Below, piece by piece: positions 16,338 through 24,634 of a stretch of 62,531 nucleotides of DNA. Below the pieces are notes generated by a model. It was not told the DNA's origin. It made no database searches and saw nothing but the letters and a program-made list of their open reading frames with translations. A program made the translations under genes and the position numbers. The first letter of the stretch is position 1. The number at the start of each line of letters is the position of its first letter. Source of the DNA: Rheinheimera sp. (lineage in GTDB: Bacteria > Pseudomonadota > Gammaproteobacteria > Enterobacterales > Alteromonadaceae); NCBI GenBank assembly GCA_003543135.1, contig DPJG01000005.1:1-62531 (forward strand), written 5' to 3'.

Positions 16338-19085
16338 ATGTGGAACAGTAAATTATTCAGGCAGAGTATTCTCTGTGGGTCATTGGCGTTTAGTGCCGGT
16401 GCGCTTTCAGAGAGTAACATTGCCACTCATGTGCCAGTGAAGATTCAGTTCAAGGATGGAACGGGTTCCGGTGTGAATGACACCACGCCATTGACTCTGC
16501 CAGATGGTAGTAATACTACGGTCGGTGCGTTCCGCAAAAAAACCATCGAGTACGTCACTCGGGCTGTGTCGTTGCAATTTAAAAATAATGTACAGTTACG
16601 TTGGGATGTGGAGTTCAAAACTAACGCCGGTTACGACGCGTTAACGTTGGGGCCCGCCTTTACTCGGGTGACGACATCGAACCAGGATGTTGCCGGCATT
16701 GCCGCGTTAGGCAAAGAATATCCAACGACATTGCTGTCAGCTCTGAATGGTCGGGATGTCGGTTTCCCGGATATGTCGCACGCGACAACCCAGTTTCTGT
16801 CCAACCCGAATAACATCCAACATCAAATTGCACCATCCAGTGGCCAGTCGGTCCTGACGTCGGTCGTGTATCACGAGCTGATCCACGTGTACGGCTTTGC
16901 GGACCGCGCCTGTCTGGGATCTTGTATCCCCAACCGTTCCGCAGAGCCAAGCCACATCTCTCAGCTTTTCTGGTATCGGGATCCGAATGGTAACCTGGTT
17001 CGCTATGACGCGCTTGACCTGGATGGGCGTGAGGCCGCAGGCAAGAGCACGAATCGCTTCCTGGCGGGTGGCACTGTCTCAGCACCCCGCACGTCTGCTG
17101 CGGTTCGTGAAGAACTGACCGCCGGCACATACAGCGACAATAGTGGAAACTATGTGCAAATGTTTGCAACGCCGACTGATAAAAACGACTGGGACGGCCA
17201 GGTGGGGAGCCACATCTCGTTTGATGTGCAGCCGGTGCAGCTGATGTACTCGTCTGCAGCCAATGTACAGGATCTTGGGATAGCCGCAGCCATGTTGTGT
17301 GATGCCGGTTGGTGTCGTAAAACAGGCCAGGTGATCGATATCCGTGCCACAGCAAAGCTGAACAGCAATGCGAGTACCAGCACCACGTCTTATATTGATG
17401 TGAAGTTTGAAAACCTTGTTAACAGTGATGTGGACAAACTGAAAGCTCAGGTGCGTCTGGATGCACAATATGCAGGTGTTACTATTTCTGGTGATCAGCA
17501 GGGTTGCACGCTGGAGGGGACAACGCTGAACTGCGCTTTCGATTTACCGGCAATGACATCGAAGACGCTCACGCTTACGACCGGCGCACTGTCGAGTGCG
17601 GGTTATGTGGTCGCCGGTGAAGTGTACTCGGATGATTTTGATGTTGACCGTAATGGCTTCAACAACATTCTGGATGCGACGATTAAAACGGTGCCGGTCT
17701 CAAACCCAGGTACTGGCGGTGGCACAGGCGGTGGCACCGGGAATGGTGGAACAGGAAATAACCCACCATCGTCCGAAAGTAGTGGTGGTTCGATGTCACT
17801 GTGGAGCATCGGCCTCTTGGGTTTGGCGGGGTGGAGACGACTCGCCGCCGTGAAAAGAGTAGCGGCCCCCGTCGCAGCTGCGTTTTTGCTGTCAGCTTGC
17901 GGAGGTGGTGGGGGTGGTGACACGGCAACGACTCCACCGGTGGTAACCAAACCGGATCTGCGGGTGATCCTTGCAACGAGTAGTACTGTTCCTGAGAGCA
18001 GCACTATTGATGTGCCCGTGACAATTACGGGTGCACAAGGCGCCGTCACTGCAACTGTTAATCATTCCGGCCCATCCAATTTTACGGTGACACCCACTAT
18101 TAGTAGCACTGGAGGCTCCCTTCGATTACAACTCGGGGACCTGTTCAGTCATCAGCAAGCAAACGTGCAACTGGTGGTGAGCGATGCGGACGGACGCAGC
18201 AGCACCGTGTCGATGGCTGTAGCCTTACAGAACTCCGCAGGCTTTCACCGGGTAGTAGCAAACATTCCTGAAACCGGCGTGGAGCTAAAAGAGAGCAGCT
18301 CGATGACGGTACAGTTCACCTTTGATGGCGCGACCGGCGATGTGAAAGCGGTTGTTGAACCGACAACTAGTGAGCAAAGCATCGTCACAAAAGCCACGCT
18401 CACCAACGCCGGTGGCACGCTAGAAGTGACTGCAGGCGAATTGGTGCGTGCCAACCATGAACTCAAACTGGCCATAACGTTTACAGATACGGCGGGCCAG
18501 GTTCAAAAGACGAACCACTCCTTCTCGCTGGTGAATAGCTCGGGGGCAAAACTGCTGGATGAGTTCAGTCAAACCTATGCCGCCGCCCCAGCTTTCGCTG
18601 AGCTTAAACCCGAGCGTGACCTCGTGAGGAAGCTCTCCGTCCTCGCCGTGATGACAAACTCGGCATATACAGGCACAGAAACAACACTGTTCGACCGTTT
18701 CCAGCAAGAGGTGAGCAGTAAAGGCAAGCAAGGTGCCATTACATCCTGGTTACAGGCACATGCAGGTGATGCTGCTCGCTATCAAAGTGGCGCGGCGGAA
18801 GAAGGAGCACTAAAAACGGCGACCGCAGAGTTGATGGCCCTATTGCAAGCCCACAGCAGTGCCGTGGATACCGTTATTAATGACGCGGTCAGCGCCAACG
18901 ACGGTACCGTCCCGCCAATCGCATTGGGCACCATTTTGCTCGACAGCACCAGCAAGAAATTATCCCGTTTTATCGGGAACAAGAGCCTTGGGCAATATCA
19001 GGACAATCGCTGGCAGTTCAGTGCCAATTACGTATTCCTAACCCCTATCGTTTATCCGGAAACACAAACGTGTAAGGCAGAATAG
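16338..19085 (+). CDS. secreted metalloprotease-like protein with internal GlyGly-CTERM-like segment, fused to a lipoprotein
   Basis: ATG 16338 is supported by a signal-peptide-like start and AGGAG at 16322. Residues 179-183 are HELIH in VVYHELIHVYGF, a zinc-protease motif. At about 483-501 there is GGSMSLWSIGLLGLAGWRR after a Gly/Thr-rich linker, the pattern of a GlyGly-CTERM sorting tail, which normally ends a protein. Here the frame continues through an internal GTG (17850, residue 505) that would start KRVAAPVAAAFLLSAC, a lipoprotein signal with lipobox, followed by GGGGGG and about 390 residues of beta-sandwich-like repeats. So either two genes are fused by loss of a stop, or a second protein starts at the internal GTG. 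A subtilisin-family gene follows 8 bases later. Confidence 0.65.
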   Translation: MWNSKLFRQSILCGSLAFSAGALSESNIATHVPVKIQFKDGTGSGVNDTTPLTLPDGSNTTVGAFRKKTIEYVTRAVSLQFKNNVQLRWDVEFKTNAGYDALTLGPAFTRVTTSNQDVAGIAALGKEYPTTLLSALNGRDVGFPDMSHATTQFLSNPNNIQHQIAPSSGQSVLTSVVYHELIHVYGFADRACLGSCIPNRSAEPSHISQLFWYRDPNGNLVRYDALDLDGREAAGKSTNRFLAGGTVSAPRTSAAVREELTAGTYSDNSGNYVQMFATPTDKNDWDGQVGSHISFDVQPVQLMYSSAANVQDLGIAAAMLCDAGWCRKTGQVIDIRATAKLNSNASTSTTSYIDVKFENLVNSDVDKLKAQVRLDAQYAGVTISGDQQGCTLEGTTLNCAFDLPAMTSKTLTLTTGALSSAGYVVAGEVYSDDFDVDRNGFNNILDATIKTVPVSNPGTGGGTGGGTGNGGTGNNPPSSESSGGSMSLWSIGLLGLAGWRRLAAVKRVAAPVAAAFLLSACGGGGGGDTATTPPVVTKPDLRVILATSSTVPESSTIDVPVTITGAQGAVTATVNHSGPSNFTVTPTISSTGGSLRLQLGDLFSHQQANVQLVVSDADGRSSTVSMAVALQNSAGFHRVVANIPETGVELKESSSMTVQFTFDGATGDVKAVVEPTTSEQSIVTKATLTNAGGTLEVTAGELVRANHELKLAITFTDTAGQVQKTNHSFSLVNSSGAKLLDEFSQTYAAAPAFAELKPERDLVRKLSVLAVMTNSAYTGTETTLFDRFQQEVSSKGKQGAITSWLQAHAGDAARYQSGAAEEGALKTATAELMALLQAHSSAVDTVINDAVSANDGTVPPIALGTILLDSTSKKLSRFIGNKSLGQYQDNRWQFSANYVFLTPIVYPETQTCKAE

Positions 19086-19093
19086 GACATATC

Positions 19094-20872
19094 ATGATGA
19101 AACATTTTACAATTCTGGCTTCCATGTTGAGCCTCGCCGGCATGCTGATGCCCGCACAAGCGCAAGAAACTGTTCGTTTGGTGTTCAGTCCGGACAAAGC
19201 AGTCAGCAAGTCTGAAAATACTCCACAACGCATAGGGGCTGCCGGTTGTGTCACAACACCGGATGGTCTGACACAATGGTGTGTCCCAACACAGAATACG
19301 AAAGCGAATTCGATGTCACGTGCAGCGCCTCTATTTGAAGTTCATGCACTTCCATCGCATGGCTATGACGCTGGATACATCGCCCACCTTTTCACCCAAA
19401 GTGGCCAATTTGGTGTGGTTGAGGCGGATGTTGTGACCACCACACGTCCGGTAGACACCATGGAGCTTGCGATTGGCAGTGATTCAACAACGCAAATCAA
19501 TGACCCATATTTTGCCTCATATCAGCTGAACCGGTATTTTGCGATCCCAAGCAAAGCGGGTGCCGGCAGCGGTATCATTGATTTGTGGAATGCAGTGGGC
19601 ATGCCGGCGGTATTAGAGGTCAAAGACCCGATAGACCTTATTTTCATTGATTCCGAATTTGAAACCAGTAAAGAAGTGGACTACCACTCTGGCCGCTCCC
19701 TGACGACTACTGCCTTGATCAAGGGGGGCCCGTTTCAGAAACCCAATGATGATTTTAGCGTCCGGCCTGAAGTCGATGATGTTTGCGATGCGCACGGTCT
19801 TCAGGTCATTGCAACTGCAAGCGCAAAGGTGAACAATAAGTTTGGCGGTGTAGGCATCACCAACAATGTGAATCGCCACGCTCTCCGCGCGCTGACCTGT
19901 GGTACGGGCTTTTTGTCGGATTCTGCAAATGCGCTGTTGTTTCTGGCCGGCAAACCCTTTCAGGACTCCAATCTGGTGACGCCCTATGCAGGCAAGCCAG
20001 GCATCATCAATATGAGTTTGGGTAGTAAAACAAACTCATGCCCTGTCTATATGCAAAACGCAGTCGATGAGGCCATCAAAGCGGGATTCACCATTGTGGT
20101 CTCAGCGGGCAATGAGGGCGCGACTACCAGCAGTAAATCACCAGCGAACTGCCGCGGTGTGATTGTTGTTGGTGCCCTGGATACAGATGGAACAATAGCG
20201 TCCTATTCCAATACTGGGAAAGAAGTTGATGTGATGGCTCAGGGGAGTTGGATACCGATACCATGCGAAGATAAGGATGATGATGCGCTCTATTGTTTTA
20301 GTAGTGGCACGTCGTTTTCAACCCCTGTCGTTTCAGGTGTGTTAGCGGTCGTCAAACGCGAAACCGGCGTCGATGATGCAACACTCAAATTGGCATTGAT
20401 GCTGTCTTCTGAGCAGGTCAGAGACGCGCGCTGCGATGTGGCCGATACCTGTGGTGCGGGCCGTTTAAATGCCTCAGGGGTAATGGGCTTTGCACGTCTT
20501 GCCGCAGCAGGAGGCCTCAATCGTATCGAACACGCGCTGGGTGCAAAAACAGAATGTGACCAACTCTGGTTACTGGACCATTTTGGTCAAAAAGCTCGCC
20601 TCTGCAATCTGTACAAGGTGACCTTCATGAACGGAGTATTGCTGAACAACGCGAGTTATCAATTAGTATCCATCCCCAAAGAGGCAAGTTGGGACACCGC
20701 CACGCCAACTGTCATTAATACCTTCACTAAAGGCGAAGTGCTGTTGGAATCGTTGACTCCAGATACTCTGCAGTACGGTATGCAGGTTTGTGAAAATGGT
20801 GCCTGTGGCGATGTGCTTATGATGAACACAGGCAAAGCAACTAGCGAGAGCAAACCTGTAGCCTGTAAGTAA
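19094..20872 (+). CDS. subtilisin-family (S8) serine protease, secreted
   Basis: A 592-residue protein; ATG 19094 follows AGGA. A signal peptide ends at AQA-Q, and a propeptide-like region of about 140 residues follows. The catalytic triad is visible: D186 in IFIDSE, H234 in DAHGLQVI, S407 in GTSFSTPVVSG, with the oxyanion asparagine in SAGNEG. The segment between D and H is unusual, lacking the common GHGT motif and reading CDAHG instead. Several cysteines suggest disulfides. It probably acts in the periplasm or outside, together with the upstream metalloprotease-like protein, from which it is separated by only 8 bases. Confidence 0.88.
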   Translation: MMKHFTILASMLSLAGMLMPAQAQETVRLVFSPDKAVSKSENTPQRIGAAGCVTTPDGLTQWCVPTQNTKANSMSRAAPLFEVHALPSHGYDAGYIAHLFTQSGQFGVVEADVVTTTRPVDTMELAIGSDSTTQINDPYFASYQLNRYFAIPSKAGAGSGIIDLWNAVGMPAVLEVKDPIDLIFIDSEFETSKEVDYHSGRSLTTTALIKGGPFQKPNDDFSVRPEVDDVCDAHGLQVIATASAKVNNKFGGVGITNNVNRHALRALTCGTGFLSDSANALLFLAGKPFQDSNLVTPYAGKPGIINMSLGSKTNSCPVYMQNAVDEAIKAGFTIVVSAGNEGATTSSKSPANCRGVIVVGALDTDGTIASYSNTGKEVDVMAQGSWIPIPCEDKDDDALYCFSSGTSFSTPVVSGVLAVVKRETGVDDATLKLALMLSSEQVRDARCDVADTCGAGRLNASGVMGFARLAAAGGLNRIEHALGAKTECDQLWLLDHFGQKARLCNLYKVTFMNGVLLNNASYQLVSIPKEASWDTATPTVINTFTKGEVLLESLTPDTLQYGMQVCENGACGDVLMMNTGKATSESKPVACK

Positions 20873-21017
20873 ATGATATGCTCGATTAGCCACTGATGGG
20901 TGTTAGCGAGAGTATTTGATAAACGGGGCGTTTCCGTTTTGAGGTCAACACAAAGGCCAAAGCGTTCATTGTGAGTTAGGTTATATTCATATAAACCAGA
21001 CTTAGTATGGATATCTA

Positions 21018-21296
21018 ATGGATAAACGTGTATTCACTGAGATTGAGACCGCTGCTTATCTCGGTATGAGCCGCTCTTATTTGCGCCAGTCGCGGATGGA
21101 TGGAAACCGGGAAAACCGTACGCCAGCACCACCTTTTATCCGGATTGGTCGTTCGATTCGTTATTTAAAAGAGGATTTAGATTTATGGCTGGATGCGTTA
21201 CCGAAATACCAGCAACTTAATCAGGTGACTGCTGGCAAACAGGTTCAACACTGCACAGCTTTGGATGAGACGGACCAGAAAAGCTCCGAGAGCTGA
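21018..21296 (+). CDS. AlpA/excisionase-like helix-turn-helix protein
   Basis: A 92-residue protein beginning MDKRVFTEIETAAYLGMS and containing PPFIRIGRSIRYLKEDLDLWLD, the winged-helix pattern of AlpA/MerR-like excisionase domains found near integrases. It marks the left part of an integrative element. No clear ribosome site precedes ATG 21018. Confidence 0.7.
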   Translation: MDKRVFTEIETAAYLGMSRSYLRQSRMDGNRENRTPAPPFIRIGRSIRYLKEDLDLWLDALPKYQQLNQVTAGKQVQHCTALDETDQKSSES

Positions 21297-21353
21297 GCAT
21301 AATTATTTAGCTTCATACTTCGGAAAAATTAAAACTAAAAGCCCTCCAATAAA

Positions 21354-21386
21354 AAGCCCCGACTGTTATCTGAACAACCGGGGCTT
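21354..21386. terminator. hairpin between convergent genes
   Basis: AAGCCCCG (21354-21361) pairs with CGGGGCTT (21379-21386). It lies between the AlpA-like gene and the leftward genes, and preceding A runs give a T tract on the minus strand, so it probably ends the leftward operon. Confidence 0.7.
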
Positions 21387-21407
21387 ACTACGCCTAAGCA
21401 ATTACAG

Positions 21408-21773
21408 TCAGTCTAACCCAGCCATACCTGGTAGCTGGATGTACGAAATTGCTGTGCAGGCCAAGCCTTCGTTGCAAAAAATCAGCTTTTGCCAGGGCAT
21501 CAGGCAAAGGTTGTGACCAAGTATCGCTATCACATCCAAAGCGCCACTACTGCTGCCCGCAACATCAGAACCAATCAGCCACTCGTAACAGCCATTTTCC
21601 TGCAGGTAGAGGCTCCAGCCTGCGGCATGGTTGCCATAAATAGCGGTTTTGCACAGCACCTTGGGTGAGTTTCTATCAACACCATGCCAGTCAGCGAGAC
21701 GGGCAGGGTCGAGCAAAACAATTTCATTGTCGCTTTTGCCGGAGTGGGCCGGCACTGGTATTAACGTTTGCAT
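21408..21773 (-). CDS. unknown small protein of the integrative element
   Basis: A 121-residue protein. The start at 21773 is fixed by an AGGAGG site 7 bases upstream; an upstream in-frame ATG at 21794 is not used. It is a soluble protein with several tryptophans and cysteines and no membrane helix or recognised domain. It is last in a leftward run that begins at the excisionase and integrase genes. Confidence 0.6.
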   Translation of the reverse strand: MQTLIPVPAHSGKSDNEIVLLDPARLADWHGVDRNSPKVLCKTAIYGNHAAGWSLYLQENGCYEWLIGSDVAGSSSGALDVIAILGHNLCLMPWQKLIFCNEGLACTAISYIQLPGMAGLD

Positions 21774-21790
21774 GTTTTGCCTCCTCTTGC

Positions 21791-22315
21791 TCACGAGTCT
21801 AACCGCGGATAACTCAGGCTATCGCTGGTTACCATCCGACAGAACTGCATCACCGGAAGATCGCCGTGGTCTAAACCCAGCGGTTCATAACTTCTGAGTA
21901 AGTACCAGCAAATATCAAGCAGCAGACTATCGCCAAAAAACAGCTGTACCTCTTCGTAAAAGCCCGGCTCAATATAGTGTTGCAGGATGCTCTCAATGCC
22001 AAAGTACGCATACTGATAACCGCTGATTTCGCAAATTACCCGGCCAGTGTCACCATACTCACGGGTGAGGCTATACCCCAGTAACAGGGATGCTGGTATG
22101 CAGCCCATATGCGCCAGCTTTTGGCAAAACGCCTGCTCAGTGAGCGTGTTCAGTCGCTGCAAGCCACGTTGGCCAAGCCTGGTGTACGGATAAAAAAAGC
22201 ATGGGTGTTTGCGGGGGACATTGCGAAGCTGCATTGCTTCCCAACCTTGGTCGGCAGTGACAAAGTTGCCCAACCAAACCTGATAAATACCGTAGAAATT
22301 GTTTGGATTGTTCAT
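21791..22315 (-). CDS. unknown protein of the integrative element
   Basis: A 174-residue soluble protein rich in Tyr, Phe and Trp, with no domain I recognise. Its start overlaps the preceding gene's stop by 4 bases, so it is translated as part of the integrase operon. Proteins of this kind are common accessory genes in integrative elements, but I cannot assign a role. Confidence 0.65.
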   Translation of the reverse strand: MNNPNNFYGIYQVWLGNFVTADQGWEAMQLRNVPRKHPCFFYPYTRLGQRGLQRLNTLTEQAFCQKLAHMGCIPASLLLGYSLTREYGDTGRVICEISGYQYAYFGIESILQHYIEPGFYEEVQLFFGDSLLLDICWYLLRSYEPLGLDHGDLPVMQFCRMVTSDSLSYPRLDS

Positions 22316-22614
22316 TGCAGCTCTCCTACCGGAATATCATGGCTGAGTAACCAGCGCACAAAATCACGCTGTAACGCTTTAAAATCAGCTTCCTGCATAC
22401 AACTGGCACAGCACACCTGTTGGCGCACCCAATCAAGCACCAGCTCTGCGTTATCCTGCTGTATCGCAGGCTGAATAGCCGCAGCCAACTGGTTGCTGTG
22501 TGGGTCGATAAAGAGCGTGGTCATCAGGTATACAGCCATTCGCTTCACCTGCTGATTTAAAGATTTATTCAGTAAATAAGTTTTGTATTCACGGGTCTGT
22601 TCAATCTGGATCAT
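22312..22614 (-). CDS. unknown small protein of the integrative element
   Basis: A 100-residue, mostly helical protein with a CCASC cysteine cluster near the middle. It overlaps the integrase stop by 4 bases at its start and the next gene by 4 bases at its end, showing tight coupling. The cysteine cluster could bind a metal but is not a standard motif. Confidence 0.65.
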   Translation of the reverse strand: MIQIEQTREYKTYLLNKSLNQQVKRMAVYLMTTLFIDPHSNQLAAAIQPAIQQDNAELVLDWVRQQVCCASCMQEADFKALQRDFVRWLLSHDIPVGELQ

Positions 22615-23786
22615 GACTGCGCTCCTCCATTAAAACCTTTGAGTAACCGGTCGGCCGCAGAGCCATCCTGACGTGTCAGGTTTGGCACATAACGGCTGTA
22701 CACCCGAAACAGCATTTCGGTGGTGGTATGTCCCATTTGCCGGGCTATCCACTCTGGATTTTCGCCAGCAGCCAACCATAAGGTAGCGGTGGTATGCCTT
22801 GTTTGGTATGGCGTGCGGACTCTAAGCCCTGCAGCTTCCAGCGCCGGATACCAAACACGCTGTGCGAGGTTGCGGTGGCTGTATGGCGTGTCATTACGAG
22901 TAGCAAACACATACTTGCCGCCGCCGGTTTGCTCTAACTGACGGCGCAGTGCCTGATAGACCGGTTCCGTCATATTGATTTCGCGCTGACTACCATCGTT
23001 TTTGGTGTACTCCACACGATTCTTCACCCAGGTTTCACGCACCAGAATGCGCCGGTTGTCCCAGTCGATATAGCGCCACTGCAGGCCGTCAATTTCGGCG
23101 GTTCGCATACCTGAGAAAAACCGCACTATGTAGTAATCGCGAAATTTGGCGTCGACATGGCGCAGGAACAGCTCAACTTCTTCCAGCGTCATGGGGTCTA
23201 CATCCGACTTCGGGGTTTTCAGTGGTTTTAAACGCTCGAGCGCAGTAAACTGATAGCGATCGGCGGCTTCATTGAGGATCATAAAAAGTACTTTTATGTT
23301 CCGGTTGATGTAGCCGGCAGACAACCCTTGTCCATCTTCGCGACGTACTTTGCCGAGTGAGGCGCGAAATTGGATGATGTCCGCTTTAGTGATGCTGCTG
23401 ATCAACTTATTACCGAAATAAGATTTCAGCCGATTGTTGACCACCACATGCATGGTTTCCTGGTACGAGACTCGCCAGCTGACTGCCATTTCATCCAGCC
23501 AGATGTCAGCAAACTCAGTAAACTTTGGCTCTCTACCCGCCGTATTCACCGCCAGACTTTGCTGTGCCATCTTTTCAAACTTGCCAACCAGCTTGCTGTT
23601 CGGAAAGTAATTGCTGTAAACGAAAGTGCCCAACAGGATCTCCGCTTCTATTTTCTGCATCAGCCGCGCTAGCGTTTTGCGGTTAGCTGGCGTATCCGGT
23701 AGCGCTGTTTGCTCGCGGCAACGCACACCCATGTATCTGAAATCCAGCTGTAGTGTGCCGGAATCCCGCTTTCTTAAACTACCCAT
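22611..23786 (-). CDS. tyrosine site-specific integrase
   Basis: A 391-residue recombinase. It has an N-terminal arm-binding region, a core-binding domain (about 90-180) and the catalytic domain with R228 (FFSGMRTAEIDGL), box II YQTRHTT (R330, H331), H353 (MGHTTTEML) and the nucleophile Y363. The first histidine of the usual HxxR is a tyrosine here, a variation tolerated in this group. It cuts and rejoins DNA at attachment sites to move the element. The nearest tRNA gene (Arg, 30,489) lies 6.7 kb away, with its 3' end facing the element. Confidence 0.93.
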   Translation of the reverse strand: MGSLRKRDSGTLQLDFRYMGVRCREQTALPDTPANRKTLARLMQKIEAEILLGTFVYSNYFPNSKLVGKFEKMAQQSLAVNTAGREPKFTEFADIWLDEMAVSWRVSYQETMHVVVNNRLKSYFGNKLISSITKADIIQFRASLGKVRREDGQGLSAGYINRNIKVLFMILNEAADRYQFTALERLKPLKTPKSDVDPMTLEEVELFLRHVDAKFRDYYIVRFFSGMRTAEIDGLQWRYIDWDNRRILVRETWVKNRVEYTKNDGSQREINMTEPVYQALRRQLEQTGGGKYVFATRNDTPYSHRNLAQRVWYPALEAAGLRVRTPYQTRHTTATLWLAAGENPEWIARQMGHTTTEMLFRVYSRYVPNLTRQDGSAADRLLKGFNGGAQS

Positions 23787-24009
23787 GCGCTATACCTCCG
23801 TTTGCCATTGGGATGAAAGTCCTCGATTGAGGTTTACTGATGTCCTTCTGAATGGCTTCCCAGATATACAAAATCTTGCGGCCACCAAAAGGGCGGATGT
23901 AATGAACACCTTCAAACAACACCCGGTCTTTTAAAGACTCGCGAATTGTTCTGACGTCATACTTGATGAGCTCCGCCAGCTCCTCAGTAGTTAAGTAGGT
24001 TTTAAGCAT
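23779..24009 (-). CDS. excisionase-like DNA-binding protein
   Basis: A 76-residue protein starting at ATG 24009 with an AGAGGTG site. MLKTYLTTEELAELIKYDVRTIRE is a winged-helix excisionase start, and the protein ends 8 bases inside the integrase gene. It probably binds att DNA and directs excision over integration. Confidence 0.75.
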   Translation of the reverse strand: MLKTYLTTEELAELIKYDVRTIRESLKDRVLFEGVHYIRPFGGRKILYIWEAIQKDISKPQSRTFIPMANGGIAHG

Positions 24010-24161
24010 CGTAAACACCTCTTGATGAACAAATGTAGCGTATACTCAACATTATGCGAGTATAAATGTCTTTGTCAAGCGTCTTTTGTCGCTTTTAATC
24101 ATCAATTAATGATCAAACTCGTTTTTTGTGTAGAATATGCAAGTTGAAGAGGGGAGAACGA

Positions 24162-24401
24162 ATGATCAGATTCAGGCTCAAAGAGCTGATTGCAGATAAA
24201 GAATTTAGGGAAAACAGGCGGATCACTTTTGACGAGATGTCGAAAAGTACGGGGATCCACAGAACCACGCTGTCAAAAGTCGCGAATCAAAAGGGCTATA
24301 ACACCACTACGGATGTGCTAGACAAGCTATGTGTGTATTTTGGAGTCGAGTTGGATAAGGTGGCGTCCTATACGCCTGATGAGGCGACGGAATTGAACTA
24401 A
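24162..24401 (+). CDS. Xre/Cro-like regulator of the element
   Basis: A 79-residue helix-turn-helix protein. ATG 24162 follows AGGGGAG; upstream in-frame starts lack a site. The pattern MIRFRLKELIADKEF and ITFDEMSKSTGIHRTTLSKVAN is that of small YozG-like Cro/C1 regulators. It is divergent from the excisionase/integrase operon and lies just upstream of the methyltransferase operon, so it is the likely regulator of either or both. Confidence 0.8.
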   Translation: MIRFRLKELIADKEFRENRRITFDEMSKSTGIHRTTLSKVANQKGYNTTTDVLDKLCVYFGVELDKVASYTPDEATELN

Positions 24402-24408
24402 TAATAGA

Positions 24409-24455
24409 AAAACGAATGTCGGGTTTGCCTTATTTGCGGACGTTCGATTTTTCGT
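24409..24455 (+). terminator. imperfect hairpin after the Xre gene
   Basis: AAAAACGAATGTC pairs imperfectly with GACGTTCGATTTTT, ending in a T run. Probably the terminator of the Xre gene. Confidence 0.55.
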
Positions 24456-24540
24456 GAAACCAGCATTTCATAATACTTCCAACCTAGTGACCAAATTCAG
24501 TCTGCCACTACACTGTATGTTGATATTGTTTGAGACTAAA

Positions 24541-24560
24541 AAATAGTGCGCCCACTATTT
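24541..24560. promoter_or_regulatory. inverted repeat overlapping the -35 box of the methyltransferase operon
   Basis: AAATAGTG-CGCC-CACTATTT is an exact 8-bp dyad with a 4-base centre. Its right arm runs into TTGACA (24559-24564), the best -35 box before the methyltransferase start at 24635; the -10 box is weak. A repressor bound here would block the promoter. Confidence 0.55.
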
Positions 24561-24634
24561 GACAGTGTCTCTTCCTTTACTCTCTATGTTGTCATAGAAT
24601 TGCGTGTTCATGTTTTTGGCACAATAGAATAACA

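Noticed and set aside
20893-20902. CTGATGGGTG matching the 3' part of tRNA-Arg, as a left attachment site
   Set aside because: It is in the opposite orientation to the tRNA copy and only 10 bases long, so it cannot be the expected direct repeat.
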